Shown here piece by piece: positions 1-10,381 of a DNA stretch of 64,000 nucleotides; positions within the stretch are counted from its first letter, which is position 1, and each line of letters opens with the position of its first letter. Both the position numbers and the translations under genes were made by a program. Under the pieces are notes generated by a model. That model did no database searches. It was not told where the DNA came from and saw nothing but the letters and a program-made list of their open reading frames with translations. Origin of the DNA: Bacteroidetes bacterium HLUCCA01 (lineage in GTDB: Bacteria > Bacteroidota > Rhodothermia > Balneolales > HLUCCA01); NCBI GenBank assembly GCA_001314545.1, contig LIHN01000018.1:1-64000 (forward strand), read 5' to 3'.

Positions 1-33
1 TTACTATTGTGCTTAATCTCATCTGCTTAGCCC

Positions 34-3000
34 TTATTTAATCACCGCAAATTTACCCGTATGCTCTCCGACCCCGGGCGCTTCCACATGGTAGATGTAG
101 ATCCCGTAGGCCAGGTCCAAATTGTCTTTGGTCAGCATATCCCAGACGTAAAGTCCGTTTTCAATTGAATTGTTGACCTGCAGCGTCTGAACCAGTTGTC
201 CCGCTACATTGAAAATGCGGATGGTCGACTGTGCCGGCAGGTTTATGAAATGAAGCTGGCGTTCCTGCTGCGGTCTCACCGGAGTAGGACGCTGCTCAGC
301 AATATTCGTTACGATGTATGGATTAGGTACAACACGGATGTCAGCAAGCCGTTCACGAGCCAGATCAGCATCTTCACTGGCAACATTTGCTGAAGCATCA
401 ATGGTGAACTCAAACACATCCTCGTTGGTGAAATTAACGGATTGCGTCATGTCTACCTGGTCGCCCGGCATAGGCCGGAAAAGCACATCCGATTCATGCG
501 GGTTCAGCGTCAACGTGTGTACCACCTGCGCCTGCTCATTCAAAATGTGTATGACGTCACTGAAATTCTGCTGCGACTCTCCGGCATACAGCGCAGAAAT
601 GGCGGTATTGCGATCAGGAATCTGCTGATTTCGCTGCAACGCGAATCCAACTTCCTCGCCGGTGTTCGCGTCCAGTATACGCAGGTTCGTTTGTGTAGCA
701 GGAATTCTTCGGGTCAACGGACCTTGCGTTAACTCGATTTCTTGCGTCGGCAATTGTTGGGTAGCAGCCCCGAAATACAACAGGTAACTGCGCATATCTT
801 CAATATCGGTGTTTTCAGCCGTAACAGTTGCCTGCACACCGATACCGGAATCGGTGGTCCACCGGGTCTGACGGAGCTTGCCAACAGACTCCGGATTCCG
901 GATAACGACCCTGAATCCTTCAATGACAGGCGAATCCTGCCCCTGCAACGATTCCCGCTCCTCAAGGAGAACCTCCCCGCTGGTTACGTTCGTAAGGGTG
1001 TAGGAGGTTGCATCCTGTCCGTCCGGACCGTTAAATGTGATTCGGTACGTACTGCCCGGATTCAACCGGCGGGGATCCACAATATCCACGAGCACGTCCC
1101 CATTGGCATCACCCGCGGTTTGTTGCACCACCGGGGGCTGAGGCCCTACGTATCCGGCAGAAATGGAGGCCGGTATCACAGACTGGACGTTGACTCCGGC
1201 AATCAGTGTTCCGTCCGGATTGATACTCAAGTTAATCGGCGACTCTGCCGGTGCAATACCTGCCAGCGGCGCACCATGATTATAGGCAACCACCGCGTAG
1301 TAGTACTGCCTGCCATTGATTACATCGGTATCTATATAATAGCGCTGCAACCCGGTATTATCGCCCAGATAAAAGTCTACACCGTTAATGTCAATCGGGT
1401 GATTTCCCGAAAATTCATTGACTCGGTCAAACTGTGCAATAGGTTTGAGGAACTGCAGATTCCCCCTCCCATCGGTAATCTTGCGCGCATCCAGCAGGGA
1501 AGGATCCGTAGCGCGATAAATTTTATACCCCTCAAAGTTATTGGGGTTTTGTCCCAGGCGCTCCAGATACCGGTCGAAAACAAACTCGGCCTCATCATCC
1601 CAGTACAGGGTGACCCTGCCATCACCTGGAACGGCCCGTAAAATGGGCGGTGGTGGCGCCGTCGCAAACTGGTAGTTGGCCTCATAGGCATTAAAGGCCT
1701 GACGCAGACTGTTTTGAACCAGTTCGATGTCCGCATCATTGGAGGAGGTATTGGCCTGGGCAATACTCACGGCAATGGCAAAGCGCTCTACCGCACCGGC
1801 ACGCAGCGGAAAGTAGGAAGACGTAATAAACTGATCGGTATCCTGAGAAGCGTCCGGAGCAGCGGTAAATCTACCGGGCGACATGTGCGTCTGCCACATC
1901 TCCAGGTTCGTCGTGGTATTCGAAAACGATCCTGCTGAACGGAATGTAGCCGATGTAATCCCGATGGCATCGGTTTCAGCTACGTCTGTTTTATCAATAT
2001 TCGATTCCCCGGGGAATCCGGTAAACGCACCGGAACTGGGTAATCCGTCACCTTCACCGCGGGACCCGGTTCCCTCTACTCCGTCAATACCCACATCATC
2101 CGCGCTGGCAGTCCAGTTGCCGTTATTGTCAAAGAAGTCATCTCTGGCTTCATCAATCATGGGCGCTGAAGTATGAAAATTCCGGAAATAGTCGGTAAAT
2201 GTAGATGCAGGCAACCGGTCCGCATACAATGTTACCAACATCTGCTGATAATCGCTCACGAGGGAGGCAAAGGCTGCGTCCGATTGAATTTTCTCCCGGA
2301 TCCAGGAATTTGGAACTACCAGACCCGTCTGAATCGTATCACGATCGGCAAACGATTGAATATCTTCGTAGAAACCGTCATACAGGTAATTGATGTAACG
2401 GACCGGTCGGGTCAATACGGTTCCATCGGGCTGCAGACGGGTCAGCGTGAGGTGATTGGGCTGATTTTCATCAATAATACCATCGAAGTCGTCATCAAAA
2501 AGGTTCTGATGACGAGCTTGCAGGGTATCTTCAACAACCGGGTTTACCGGGTTGGCTCCACCCGGGAATATCGGACCGTTTCGGGTCAGTGTGATTTCAC
2601 GCCCCTGGGTGCTGACGGTGACTTCCTCATCTGCGCCAAGATCCGGATAGCGTGTGAGGATACGGTTACCGTCTTCATCAATCAGAACGATGGGTGTTCC
2701 TGCCGTGAGAGTACGTGGCTGGAAATCTTCTGTCAAGAACAGTGGCGTTACTCCGGCGGGACCCGTGACAGAGGCGGTAGATGGGAAGAATCCGCCGTTT
2801 GGCTCCAGCAGCGGAGCAACCAGATCCTGATTCCGGGCATCGTAAAGGTCAGATGCCGGAATGTAGAAATCAGCATCACCGTCATTGTCAATTCCGTCAA
2901 TGGCGTTACCGGGGGTTTCCAGGAAACGGATACCTGCCACGCCGATTGCAGTTCCGTCAAATTCCGCCGGTGATGCCGTAGGTCGGATATCGGTATAAAA

Positions 3001-3876
3001 TGCAGTAGAACGTTGCTGGTCAAAGTAAGGACGGTCATCTTGTGGTGTTCCTACCCAATCGGCCGTCCAGAGCATGAATGACACTTTATCGTAATCATAG
3101 GAGGCATCATTCCGGATTTCAAAAATATTGAAATGAACATCGGCAATCAGATTTTGTGTCCAGGCCAGAATACGGCTATCCATTACCAAGCCGAGGCCTC
3201 CGCGCGTATTATCGGTTGCATCCGGGCGGTACAAACGGCTGGATCCATTCACATAACGTCCGTATAAATCATCTCCGGAACGGTAGAAGAATTCCTGATC
3301 TGCATTGAATATACCTTTGCCGAAATAGCCGTTCCACTGACCAGCCCATCCCGGATCACCCTCGTCATCCATTTTATCTGGCCAGGTAGCAGGCCAGGTA
3401 TTCATTTCTTCTCCAAAGCGTGGTCCACGGTCACTTCGGGCCAGCTCTTCACTGGTTTCAGCGGCATAGCCCGGGATGGGGTTATGCGTCCAGCTGTCAC
3501 CGGTAGGACTCTGCCCAACCAAAGGATCTACCACCACCGGGAAAACATTATCGCTTCCCTCCAGCTGATTCCGAACCTCAGCTCCGGTGAAAATGGAAAT
3601 AAAATAAATATACCGGCGGTTCGTGTTTTTGGGATATTCGTAATAGAGCTCATCCCGGTTACCCTCCCCTGTTCGACCACCAAAACCAAAGTTATGGTAG
3701 GTCGACCGGAGATTGTTGGCATCCAGTATGGATTTTCGGCGCTCTTCGAAGTCAGAACGCTCTTCGCTTGGACGTGCATCCGGATTGAAGGTAGTCTGGG
3801 CATTGACTATGCCTGGAACCGTCAATCCGCCCAACAGCAGAAGTCCCAATATTGCGTGTGGAAATTTTCTCATCAT
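34..3876 (-). CDS. Large secreted protein with T9SS C-terminal sorting domain
   Basis: This 1280-residue protein is probably exported and attached to or released from the cell surface by the type IX secretion system. A signal peptide is visible at residues 1-26, ending VNA before Gln. Several Asp/Asn-rich loops (for example GIDNDGDAD and FDDDFDGIID) look like calcium-binding thrombospondin-3 or EF-hand-type loops. A fibronectin-III-like segment starts near residue 742 (PPPPILRAVPGDGRVTLYW). The last 100 residues have the beta-rich sorting-domain pattern with IRIFNVAGQLV and end in GKFAVIK. The gene lies 26 bp after the TonB receptor gene on the same strand, so it is likely the last gene of that operon. 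The molecular function is unknown; no catalytic motif was recognised. Confidence 0.8.
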   Translation of the reverse strand: MMRKFPHAILGLLLLGGLTVPGIVNAQTTFNPDARPSEERSDFEERRKSILDANNLRSTYHNFGFGGRTGEGNRDELYYEYPKNTNRRYIYFISIFTGAEVRNQLEGSDNVFPVVVDPLVGQSPTGDSWTHNPIPGYAAETSEELARSDRGPRFGEEMNTWPATWPDKMDDEGDPGWAGQWNGYFGKGIFNADQEFFYRSGDDLYGRYVNGSSRLYRPDATDNTRGGLGLVMDSRILAWTQNLIADVHFNIFEIRNDASYDYDKVSFMLWTADWVGTPQDDRPYFDQQRSTAFYTDIRPTASPAEFDGTAIGVAGIRFLETPGNAIDGIDNDGDADFYIPASDLYDARNQDLVAPLLEPNGGFFPSTASVTGPAGVTPLFLTEDFQPRTLTAGTPIVLIDEDGNRILTRYPDLGADEEVTVSTQGREITLTRNGPIFPGGANPVNPVVEDTLQARHQNLFDDDFDGIIDENQPNHLTLTRLQPDGTVLTRPVRYINYLYDGFYEDIQSFADRDTIQTGLVVPNSWIREKIQSDAAFASLVSDYQQMLVTLYADRLPASTFTDYFRNFHTSAPMIDEARDDFFDNNGNWTASADDVGIDGVEGTGSRGEGDGLPSSGAFTGFPGESNIDKTDVAETDAIGITSATFRSAGSFSNTTTNLEMWQTHMSPGRFTAAPDASQDTDQFITSSYFPLRAGAVERFAIAVSIAQANTSSNDADIELVQNSLRQAFNAYEANYQFATAPPPPILRAVPGDGRVTLYWDDEAEFVFDRYLERLGQNPNNFEGYKIYRATDPSLLDARKITDGRGNLQFLKPIAQFDRVNEFSGNHPIDINGVDFYLGDNTGLQRYYIDTDVINGRQYYYAVVAYNHGAPLAGIAPAESPINLSINPDGTLIAGVNVQSVIPASISAGYVGPQPPVVQQTAGDANGDVLVDIVDPRRLNPGSTYRITFNGPDGQDATSYTLTNVTSGEVLLEERESLQGQDSPVIEGFRVVIRNPESVGKLRQTRWTTDSGIGVQATVTAENTDIEDMRSYLLYFGAATQQLPTQEIELTQGPLTRRIPATQTNLRILDANTGEEVGFALQRNQQIPDRNTAISALYAGESQQNFSDVIHILNEQAQVVHTLTLNPHESDVLFRPMPGDQVDMTQSVNFTNEDVFEFTIDASANVASEDADLARERLADIRVVPNPYIVTNIAEQRPTPVRPQQERQLHFINLPAQSTIRIFNVAGQLVQTLQVNNSIENGLYVWDMLTKDNLDLAYGIYIYHVEAPGVGEHTGKFAVIK

Positions 3877-3902
3877 GTTATTACTGTAATCGCACTGTTT
3901 TT

Positions 3903-6824
3903 CTAAAAGGAGTACTGAACACCGAGCTGAACTCTGCGGGGCTCACTGTACCAGGATGGGTTTTCATAGAAACCCCTGTCAAACTGAGCAGGCGGACGAA
4001 GCGGCCCCGTAGCCACACCGGAATCACCGTAAACAGCATTCACGTTTCTGCGGTCAAGCAGGTTGTAGACGTTGAGATTGACTCTGAGCGTGTTTCCGCC
4101 CAACCTGAAATTCGTATAGGCAGAGAAATCAAGTGTAAAGGAGGCCGGCATGCGCGTACTGTTGGTCAGCACTTCACCGGAGGCTGAAATACCGGTCCGG
4201 CGTGGAATATCCGTACCTGGTGTATAAGGCAAACCGGTGGCAAACCGCTGAATCAAGTTAAAACCCCAATTATCTTTGGCATAGAAAAGCGCAGAGTTGA
4301 ACACATGTGGCCGGTCCCAGTTGGCCGGAGTAAGGAATCGCGCCAGTGCCGCGCCGGTGGTATCCGCACGGTTAACCGCGGCAAAAAACTCCGCCGAAGG
4401 ATCTGAGTTGGAATCCTCCGCTACCGAATAGGTGTAGTCAAATCCAAACGTAAGATTACTGGAAAAGCGTTGGTTAAGCGCAACCGTCATACCCCGGATA
4501 TTCGCATAATCCCGGTTAACCCAGGTTCCATAGCGAACCGAAGGAACTGAAGTCAGGTTCAGCGGACCGGATGATACATAGTCGCGCTTATCTTCATAGA
4601 AAGCAGTCACATTCAGAGCAAAGCCCTGGAAGAGCTCTTGCTGCAGACCAATTTCATACTTTACACTGCGCTCCGGACGTAAATTCGGATTACCGTAGAT
4701 TCCCTGGGTACCCGATATGGCACTAATCACAAGCTGATCACCGTTATAGAGCCGGTTGTAATCCGGAATCTGGAAGAAATATCCGTACGAGAAATGGATA
4801 ACACCGCGGGAGCTGATCGGATAAGCCAGACCCAGTCGCGGACTCAATGCGTATTTAGGATCGGCCGCCGTCCAGAAGGATGCATCCCTGTTTGCCGGAC
4901 GCTGAAAGAGCTGAGGGTTCTGGGTATCTGACGGAACTCGGGCATTGGGCTGGAAGTAATCAAAACGGAGCCCAACATTAATAATCAGCGATTCATACTC
5001 AATGCGGTCCTGCACATAGGCCGCCATGAGTACCGGTTTTCGGGTCCAGGTTTCATGGCCTGGTATGTTTTCAATCGGGTAACCCAGCTCCGAATCTACC
5101 GAAGAGTCGCCGCTTAGATTGGGTGGCACAACCAAATCACCTTCCGAGGAGAGCGGCTGCAGTCCGAACGAACTGTAGGTCATTACGTCAGCCTGAAGTT
5201 CAACACCAGCCTTGATAAAATGCCGGTCGTTGAGCTGCGTAGAATACTCCGCTTTGGCTATGTAGCTGGTGGTTGATCGGTCGAAGAAACCATTATCTGT
5301 ACCATAGCGGGCGAAACGACCGTCGGTGTTATAGTAAAAATCCGATGGCAGCAGTGCCGGGTCATAATTGATGTAATTACCCACCCGCTCATAGTTAAAG
5401 TACCTCGGATCAAACGGACTGTCGTAGGTAGAACTGTTAAAAGCGTTATACCGTACGGCCAGGTTGGTAGTAATATAGGAGGAGTTTGACGGGGTGATGG
5501 TCGTCCGGAAATTCAGAAAGTAATTATCGCGCTCATACGAGCTGCGACCCTCAGGAACAAGTCTGTTAAAATGATCGTAACCGCTGCCCCATTCACTGCT
5601 TACATTCCCAATCAGGTTGAAACGGAACATGCGCGACAGGTTATACTGCAGATTCATCTGACCGCTGACCGTATTGAACGGATTCATCGCAACCAGCGCA
5701 CTGTCGCGCTTACCAGAATCGGTGTAGCGAATAAACTCCTCCCCGTCAATCAAGACACGCTCAACTTCGGTGTACCAGGGTTTGCTGAAATCGATCTCGT
5801 GACCAAACTTGTTGCGCATGCTGCTGGCCGGAATCTGCGTCACACCAGGCTCCCAGGTTCTGGAGCCATCGGGCAGATCTTCCGGGAAGAGTGGACCCAG
5901 GGGTGAGTAGGCATTCCTGCCAAAAAGCCATCCTGTATTCGTAAACCGCCGGCCACTTACAAAAAGCGTAAGCTTATCGCGAATAATCGGTCCGGACAGA
6001 CTCCCCTCAATATTATATTGGTGCATGGGATTGACCTCGCTGACTGAACCCGGAGCCCCCATATATAAGGTGCCGCCCTGCGTAGCGTAGTCGCCTCCCC
6101 AGATATTCAAACTTCCACGCCAGTCGTTGGTCCCGGAACGTGTGGCGATGTTCACAATACCCGACATGGCCTGACCATACTCAGCATTGAAGGTACCGGA
6201 TACTACCTGCAGTTCCTCAATCGACTGATTCTCAATTCGCAAACCGGATCCGCGGTCATAGTCATCCGTCACGCGGACACCATCCACGATGTACGCTACT
6301 TCAGAGGCCCGTCCTCCGCGGATGTGAATAGCTCCACCCGGACCCACCGTAACGCCGGCCTGCAGCTGAATAATATCACCCACCTCCTGCACCGGCATTC
6401 GCTCAATCTGGTCCCGGCTCACGCGCGACTCAGAACTCGTCAGATCCCGGATCACGACATCCTGAGTAGCCTGAATAACGACTTCTTCCCCTACAAAGGT
6501 CTCGGGGCTGAGGCGAACATTAACCTCGGTGTTCAAATCTGTGCGAACCTGCACATTTTCAACTACCTGAGTCTGATAGCCGATAAACCTGAATTCCAGG
6601 GTGTAGGTACCGGGACGTACATTCAGGATGCGGTATCCGCCGTCAAGATCGGCGGCAGCACCTTGCACGGTACCCGCAACCTGCACCGTAGCACCAGTGA
6701 GAGGCTCATTGGTACCCTCCTCCAGAATAGTTCCAACAATTCTACCCGACTGGGCATGGGCCGCCGTCAATCCAAGACTCAACAGGATTATGGCTGTCAG
6801 TAAAAAGCGATTTCGTAACATCAT
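3903..6824 (-). CDS. TonB-dependent outer-membrane receptor
   Basis: A 973-residue outer-membrane receptor that should take up an unknown ligand using TonB energy. After a signal peptide (1-24) comes a carboxypeptidase-regulatory-like beta domain (about 26-110, GRIVGTILEEGTNEPLTGA). A plug domain follows at about 120-235, with IHIRGGRASEVAYIVDGV and FNAEYGQAMSGIVNI. The rest is a 22-strand-type barrel with many aromatic-rich strands and a terminal LGVQYSF, ending in Phe as barrel proteins do. The start codon directly abuts the stop of the parvulin-like gene, so the two are almost certainly co-transcribed. No SusD-like partner is present, so this is not a classical SusCD pair. The substrate cannot be deduced. 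Confidence 0.92.
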   Translation of the reverse strand: MMLRNRFLLTAIILLSLGLTAAHAQSGRIVGTILEEGTNEPLTGATVQVAGTVQGAAADLDGGYRILNVRPGTYTLEFRFIGYQTQVVENVQVRTDLNTEVNVRLSPETFVGEEVVIQATQDVVIRDLTSSESRVSRDQIERMPVQEVGDIIQLQAGVTVGPGGAIHIRGGRASEVAYIVDGVRVTDDYDRGSGLRIENQSIEELQVVSGTFNAEYGQAMSGIVNIATRSGTNDWRGSLNIWGGDYATQGGTLYMGAPGSVSEVNPMHQYNIEGSLSGPIIRDKLTLFVSGRRFTNTGWLFGRNAYSPLGPLFPEDLPDGSRTWEPGVTQIPASSMRNKFGHEIDFSKPWYTEVERVLIDGEEFIRYTDSGKRDSALVAMNPFNTVSGQMNLQYNLSRMFRFNLIGNVSSEWGSGYDHFNRLVPEGRSSYERDNYFLNFRTTITPSNSSYITTNLAVRYNAFNSSTYDSPFDPRYFNYERVGNYINYDPALLPSDFYYNTDGRFARYGTDNGFFDRSTTSYIAKAEYSTQLNDRHFIKAGVELQADVMTYSSFGLQPLSSEGDLVVPPNLSGDSSVDSELGYPIENIPGHETWTRKPVLMAAYVQDRIEYESLIINVGLRFDYFQPNARVPSDTQNPQLFQRPANRDASFWTAADPKYALSPRLGLAYPISSRGVIHFSYGYFFQIPDYNRLYNGDQLVISAISGTQGIYGNPNLRPERSVKYEIGLQQELFQGFALNVTAFYEDKRDYVSSGPLNLTSVPSVRYGTWVNRDYANIRGMTVALNQRFSSNLTFGFDYTYSVAEDSNSDPSAEFFAAVNRADTTGAALARFLTPANWDRPHVFNSALFYAKDNWGFNLIQRFATGLPYTPGTDIPRRTGISASGEVLTNSTRMPASFTLDFSAYTNFRLGGNTLRVNLNVYNLLDRRNVNAVYGDSGVATGPLRPPAQFDRGFYENPSWYSEPRRVQLGVQYSF

Positions 6825-8564
6825 TTACAGTTCAAAGGATAGGGTATTAAGTCGTTGTAAATCCACGTAGGCATTGTACCGTGACTTTAACTCGGTAATT
6901 TTTGCGGTACGCTGCTGCTGCCGCCGGGTACGAAAAACATAATCCCGCACCTGCGGTTCAGCTTCCCGGAAGCTCAGTGCCCGGGACTCAGTCCGGCCCA
7001 GAACACGCAATACAAGGTAGTAGTCTTCAGCTATCTGAAATGGTCCGGCATACTCTCCGGCCTGCACGTCACGCAGGGCCGGACCGATGGCGCCAAATTC
7101 GGTTACAGGCAGATTTCCGATATACCCCTGCCGCCGCTTACTTTCAACCGGGGCACCGTATTCCTGCAGCTGCTCCTCAAAAGAAGCCCCTTGTCGGAGA
7201 CGCTCAGCTACCCGTTCGGCGGTCGATTCGCTGGTAAATACCATTTCTGCAACCTCAAGGTGCAACGGGGAGGCAAATTCTTCAGGGTATGAATCAAATG
7301 CGGCACGAACCTGCGCTTCATCCACGCGTACCTGCTGGTCGATGTAGCCTTCAAAACGCTCAAACAGATACCCATAGAAGGTTTCTTCGATGCTGCCCTG
7401 AATAAAGGCACGGTCCAGCGACGGGTAGTTATTAATGAGCCCCAACGCATAGGAACGATAGACCATCCCCTCTAACTGCTCCCGGAATTGATCAAAACCG
7501 GAAGCCTGTGCACGACGGGCAGGTGTGGTGTAGTAGGCCTCTGTGAGAAAATCGCCGACCGTGAACCGGAAACCCTGATACCGCGCCAGCACAACATCCC
7601 TGGCTCCATCATCAACCGGCAGCGGAAGCTCGTTGAGTTCGGGATTATGCGCCTGGTAAAGCGACGAATTCTCCGATATCAGCTCCCACAAAACATCAAT
7701 GCCTGCCTCGTTCCAATCCATAGCCGATGTAACCTGGCGAATGTCGGCCCGGGTGGCCAGCTCTTCCTGCTGCGCCCGCGCTACCTGCCTCAATGAAGAC
7801 CGTCGGCGTGCAAATTCGGTTTCAGTGAGCATCGGAGCCGCTGCAACTTCAGTTAATTTGATAATAGAGTAGCCTCGTGATGTTTTAACGGGTGCACTGA
7901 TTTGGCCGGGTTGCATGGAGTAGGCCTGCTCCTCAAAAGCGATGTCCATTTCATCGAGGCTGAAATAACCAAGATCGCCGCCCGACGAAGCCAGTTCGGG
8001 ATCACGAAATACCGAAGGGGCCAGCGAATCAAACGTTGCCCCGTTTTGCAGCAGATTGTACAACGAATCCGCTTCCCTACGGGTTTCGGCAAACAAGTGT
8101 GACGCCCGCAGTGTGGTGTTGTAGCGGCGGAAAACTTCCCGTTCGTGCGACTCCGTTACCTGCACCAGGTCATGAATAAAATGACGCTGATAGGCTTCCA
8201 TGAGTACTTTACGCTCAATAAGCGCACGATTGTACAACGCATCGGGCTCACGGTCCCACCCCTGTTCACGGGCATATTCAACAATAGCATAACGCTCAAT
8301 ACGGGCATCCAGAACACCCAGCCGTACTTCTTCATTCAGATTGACCGCCTGCCCGGTACGCAGATAAAATCGCTTGAGCTGATTGGTAAAGTGACGGTCT
8401 GATATCTCAAATGAACCCACCGTAGCAACAACACCATCACTTAGTAGCGGTTCATCTCGCTCTGCAACACAACTCAGCCCCCACATCGCCAACACCAGAG
8501 CGGTTACGGCAACACGAAATCCACGGCGTTGATCTTGATTACATTTTGGCATTCTGAAATTCAT
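6825..8564 (-). CDS. Parvulin-type peptidyl-prolyl isomerase, probable lipoprotein (SurA/PrsA-like)
   Basis: A periplasmic folding factor of the SurA/PrsA type, about 579 residues. The start at 8564 (MNFRMPKC) or 8552 is preferred over an upstream ATG at 8621 because it puts a basic stretch and the hydrophobic ALVLAMWGLSC lipobox at the right distance; Cys would be the lipidated residue. One parvulin domain is clear (ASHLF, then GGDLGYFS and GYSIIKL). A second, more diverged one lies near the C-terminus (YIGNLPVTEFGAI, YYLVLRVLG). It sits directly before the TonB receptor and the T9SS cargo gene, which suggests a chaperone dedicated to these large envelope proteins. The operon link is inferred from zero spacing. 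Confidence 0.85.
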   Translation of the reverse strand: MNFRMPKCNQDQRRGFRVAVTALVLAMWGLSCVAERDEPLLSDGVVATVGSFEISDRHFTNQLKRFYLRTGQAVNLNEEVRLGVLDARIERYAIVEYAREQGWDREPDALYNRALIERKVLMEAYQRHFIHDLVQVTESHEREVFRRYNTTLRASHLFAETRREADSLYNLLQNGATFDSLAPSVFRDPELASSGGDLGYFSLDEMDIAFEEQAYSMQPGQISAPVKTSRGYSIIKLTEVAAAPMLTETEFARRRSSLRQVARAQQEELATRADIRQVTSAMDWNEAGIDVLWELISENSSLYQAHNPELNELPLPVDDGARDVVLARYQGFRFTVGDFLTEAYYTTPARRAQASGFDQFREQLEGMVYRSYALGLINNYPSLDRAFIQGSIEETFYGYLFERFEGYIDQQVRVDEAQVRAAFDSYPEEFASPLHLEVAEMVFTSESTAERVAERLRQGASFEEQLQEYGAPVESKRRQGYIGNLPVTEFGAIGPALRDVQAGEYAGPFQIAEDYYLVLRVLGRTESRALSFREAEPQVRDYVFRTRRQQQRTAKITELKSRYNAYVDLQRLNTLSFEL

Positions 8565-8699
8565 CCGGCGAATTGCTACGTTCAATTTCCCATCAAATTC
8601 AACAAAAACAGGCTTTTCCACTTTTATAATCGCTCAGAAAAGCGGTATTCCATCCAACAATGACCTGTCGGCTATTTGCTTTCACTGAACGAAAGATAA

Positions 8700-8773
8700 T
8701 GAAAGCGCTTACATTGCACAAACTTTTTTTGCCTAATTCGAATTCGAACGTTGGATTTAAAAAGCGCTTTTAG
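8700..8773. promoter_or_regulatory. Two AAGCGCTT palindromes, LacI/GalR-type operator candidates
   Basis: TGAAAGCGCTTACA at 8700-8713 and the palindrome AAAAGCGCTTTTA around 8759-8772 are about 60 bp apart. Both lie upstream of the parvulin/TonB receptor operon. The first matches the shape of LacI/GalR-family operators such as cre sites (known from that family). A degenerate third copy, AAAGGCTTACATT, lies near 8838. Regulation is inferred from sequence only. Confidence 0.4.
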
Positions 8774-8949
8774 GATGTGAATAATGCGTATTGAGGATGA
8801 AACCAGCCAAAAAACACCCTGAACAAGGAAAAGCGTAAAGGCTTACATTCAAGTGGAAGAGCCGCGAAACACATCCTTACACGGGAAAATTCGCATACTT
8901 CTGCTTTGTAGCCAACCCGGTGTTCACCCAAGCCACAGATACGGAAAAA
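8774..8949. other. Non-coding spacer
   Basis: No gene or clear terminator was recognised here. It separates the receptor operon promoter region from the repeat array behind ispG. Short open frames run into the repeats and are not credible genes. Confidence 0.5.
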
Positions 8950-9124
8950 TGCCGGAGGTATCCGGGCAGATACCAGCCAAAATCAGGTGCCGTGATTGCA
9001 GATACGCGCACACGTTGGCAGGTATTCGGTCGGATACCAGCCAAAATCAGGTGCCGTAATTGCAGATACGCGCACATGCCGGAGGTATCCGGGCAAATAT
9101 CAGCCAAAATCAGGTGCCGTAATT
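8950..9124. repeat. Tandem repeat, three copies of 63-64 bp, overlapping the ispG stop
   Basis: Read on the ispG coding strand, copy 1 (9124-9062) begins inside ispG with AATTACGGCACCTGA, which encodes the last residues and the stop. Copy 2 (9061-8998) and the shorter copy 3 (8997-about 8950) repeat the same gene end followed by TTTTGGCTGGTATC and CCGGATACC-type sequence. Copies differ by scattered substitutions and one indel. The array therefore arose by duplication of the gene end plus downstream DNA. Confidence 0.9.
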
Positions 9125-10327
9125 CTTGATGATATAGTCGTCAAGCAGCTGCTTGAATTCCTTGCCGATGTGATCTCCGGCGAGGGTTACCGCATGCTGT
9201 CCGTCAATATAAACCGGCGCCTTCGGCTCCTCAAAGGTTCCGGGAAGTGATATTCCGATATTGGCATGTTTGGATTCGCCCGGTCCGTTGACAATGCAGC
9301 CCATAACGGCAACCTGCAGCTCTTCCACACCCGGATACACCTGACGCCAGATGGGCATCATATCCCGGATATACCCCTGAACATCATCGGCCAGCTCCTG
9401 AAAATAGGTACTCTTGGTTCTGCCGCAACCCGGACAGGCCGTTACCTGGGGAATAAAACTGCGGATCCCGAGCGACTGCAGGACCTGCTGACTGACCCGA
9501 ACTTCTTCCGCACGGTCGCCCCCGGGTTGTGGAGTCAGAGATACACGAATGGTATCACCAATCCCTTCCTGCAACAGAACCGATAAAGCCGCACTGCTGG
9601 CAACAATACCTTTCATACCCATCCCGGCTTCCGTAAGGCCCAGGTGCAGGGGATAATCCACCACGGCCGACATCCGCCGGTAGACGGTAATCAAATCCTG
9701 AACCCCGGAAATTTTGCAGCTGATCACAATTTTGTCATGCGGCTGCCCTACCTCCTCGGCCATTCTGGATGAGCGGATGGCGCTTTCAATCATTGTGTCA
9801 ATCATGACTTCCTTGCTCGACTTCGGATCGGGCAGGGCATTGTTGGCATCCATTTTTTCGGCCAGCAACTGCTGATCGAGCGAACCCCAGTTCACCCCGA
9901 TACGCACGGGTTTGCCCCATTTCACAGCCTGTTCCACAATGGTGCTGAAATTCTTGTCGCGGGCCTTGGTGCCGGTGTTGCCGGGATTAATACGATATTT
10001 CGAAAGCGCTCTGGCACATTCCGGAAATTCCGTCAGCAAAACATGTCCGTTATAATGAAAATCCCCGATTACCGGAACCTCAACATTTTTTTTGTCGAGG
10101 TAGTCCATGATGTAGGGCACAGCCTTGGCTGCATCCTTATTATTCACCGTAATGCGTACCAGCTCCGATCCGGCATCGTGCAGCTCTATGATCTGTTTAG
10201 CGGTGTCTTCGATGTCGGCCGTGTCGGTATTGGTCATACTCTGCACCACAACCGGGGCACCGCCACCGACCAGCACACCGCCTACATTAACCTGGACTGA
10301 ATTTCTACGGGGAAGCATGGAGCTCAT
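9110..10327 (-). CDS. ispG: 4-hydroxy-3-methylbut-2-en-1-yl diphosphate synthase
   Basis: IspG converts methylerythritol cyclodiphosphate to HMBPP in the MEP isoprenoid pathway, in the cytosol, using a [4Fe-4S] cluster. The start at 10327 ([10 protein letters not shown]) fits the family better than an ATG 17 codons upstream; the chosen protein is about 405 residues, the short bacterial form without the extra TIM-barrel insertion of plants. The N-terminal barrel has [17 protein letters not shown]. The C-terminal cluster domain has the cysteine motif [12 protein letters not shown] and a third cysteine just before [14 protein letters not shown]. It follows the two rhomboid genes on the same strand. 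Its 3' end is copied in the downstream repeats. Confidence 0.96.
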   Translation of the reverse strand: MSSMLPRRNSVQVNVGGVLVGGGAPVVVQSMTNTDTADIEDTAKQIIELHDAGSELVRITVNNKDAAKAVPYIMDYLDKKNVEVPVIGDFHYNGHVLLTEFPECARALSKYRINPGNTGTKARDKNFSTIVEQAVKWGKPVRIGVNWGSLDQQLLAEKMDANNALPDPKSSKEVMIDTMIESAIRSSRMAEEVGQPHDKIVISCKISGVQDLITVYRRMSAVVDYPLHLGLTEAGMGMKGIVASSAALSVLLQEGIGDTIRVSLTPQPGGDRAEEVRVSQQVLQSLGIRSFIPQVTACPGCGRTKSTYFQELADDVQGYIRDMMPIWRQVYPGVEELQVAVMGCIVNGPGESKHANIGISLPGTFEEPKAPVYIDGQHAVTLAGDHIGKEFKQLLDDYIIKNYGT

Positions 10328-10381
10328 AATTAACCTGGAAGTATAAATTTGATAAACGTTAGCTGTCTCTACCCACAAACA

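Noticed and set aside
8853-9129. Short open frames inside the ispG repeat array
   Set aside because: They are reading frames through tandem repeats, with repeated residues following from the DNA repeat, and have no start-site support.
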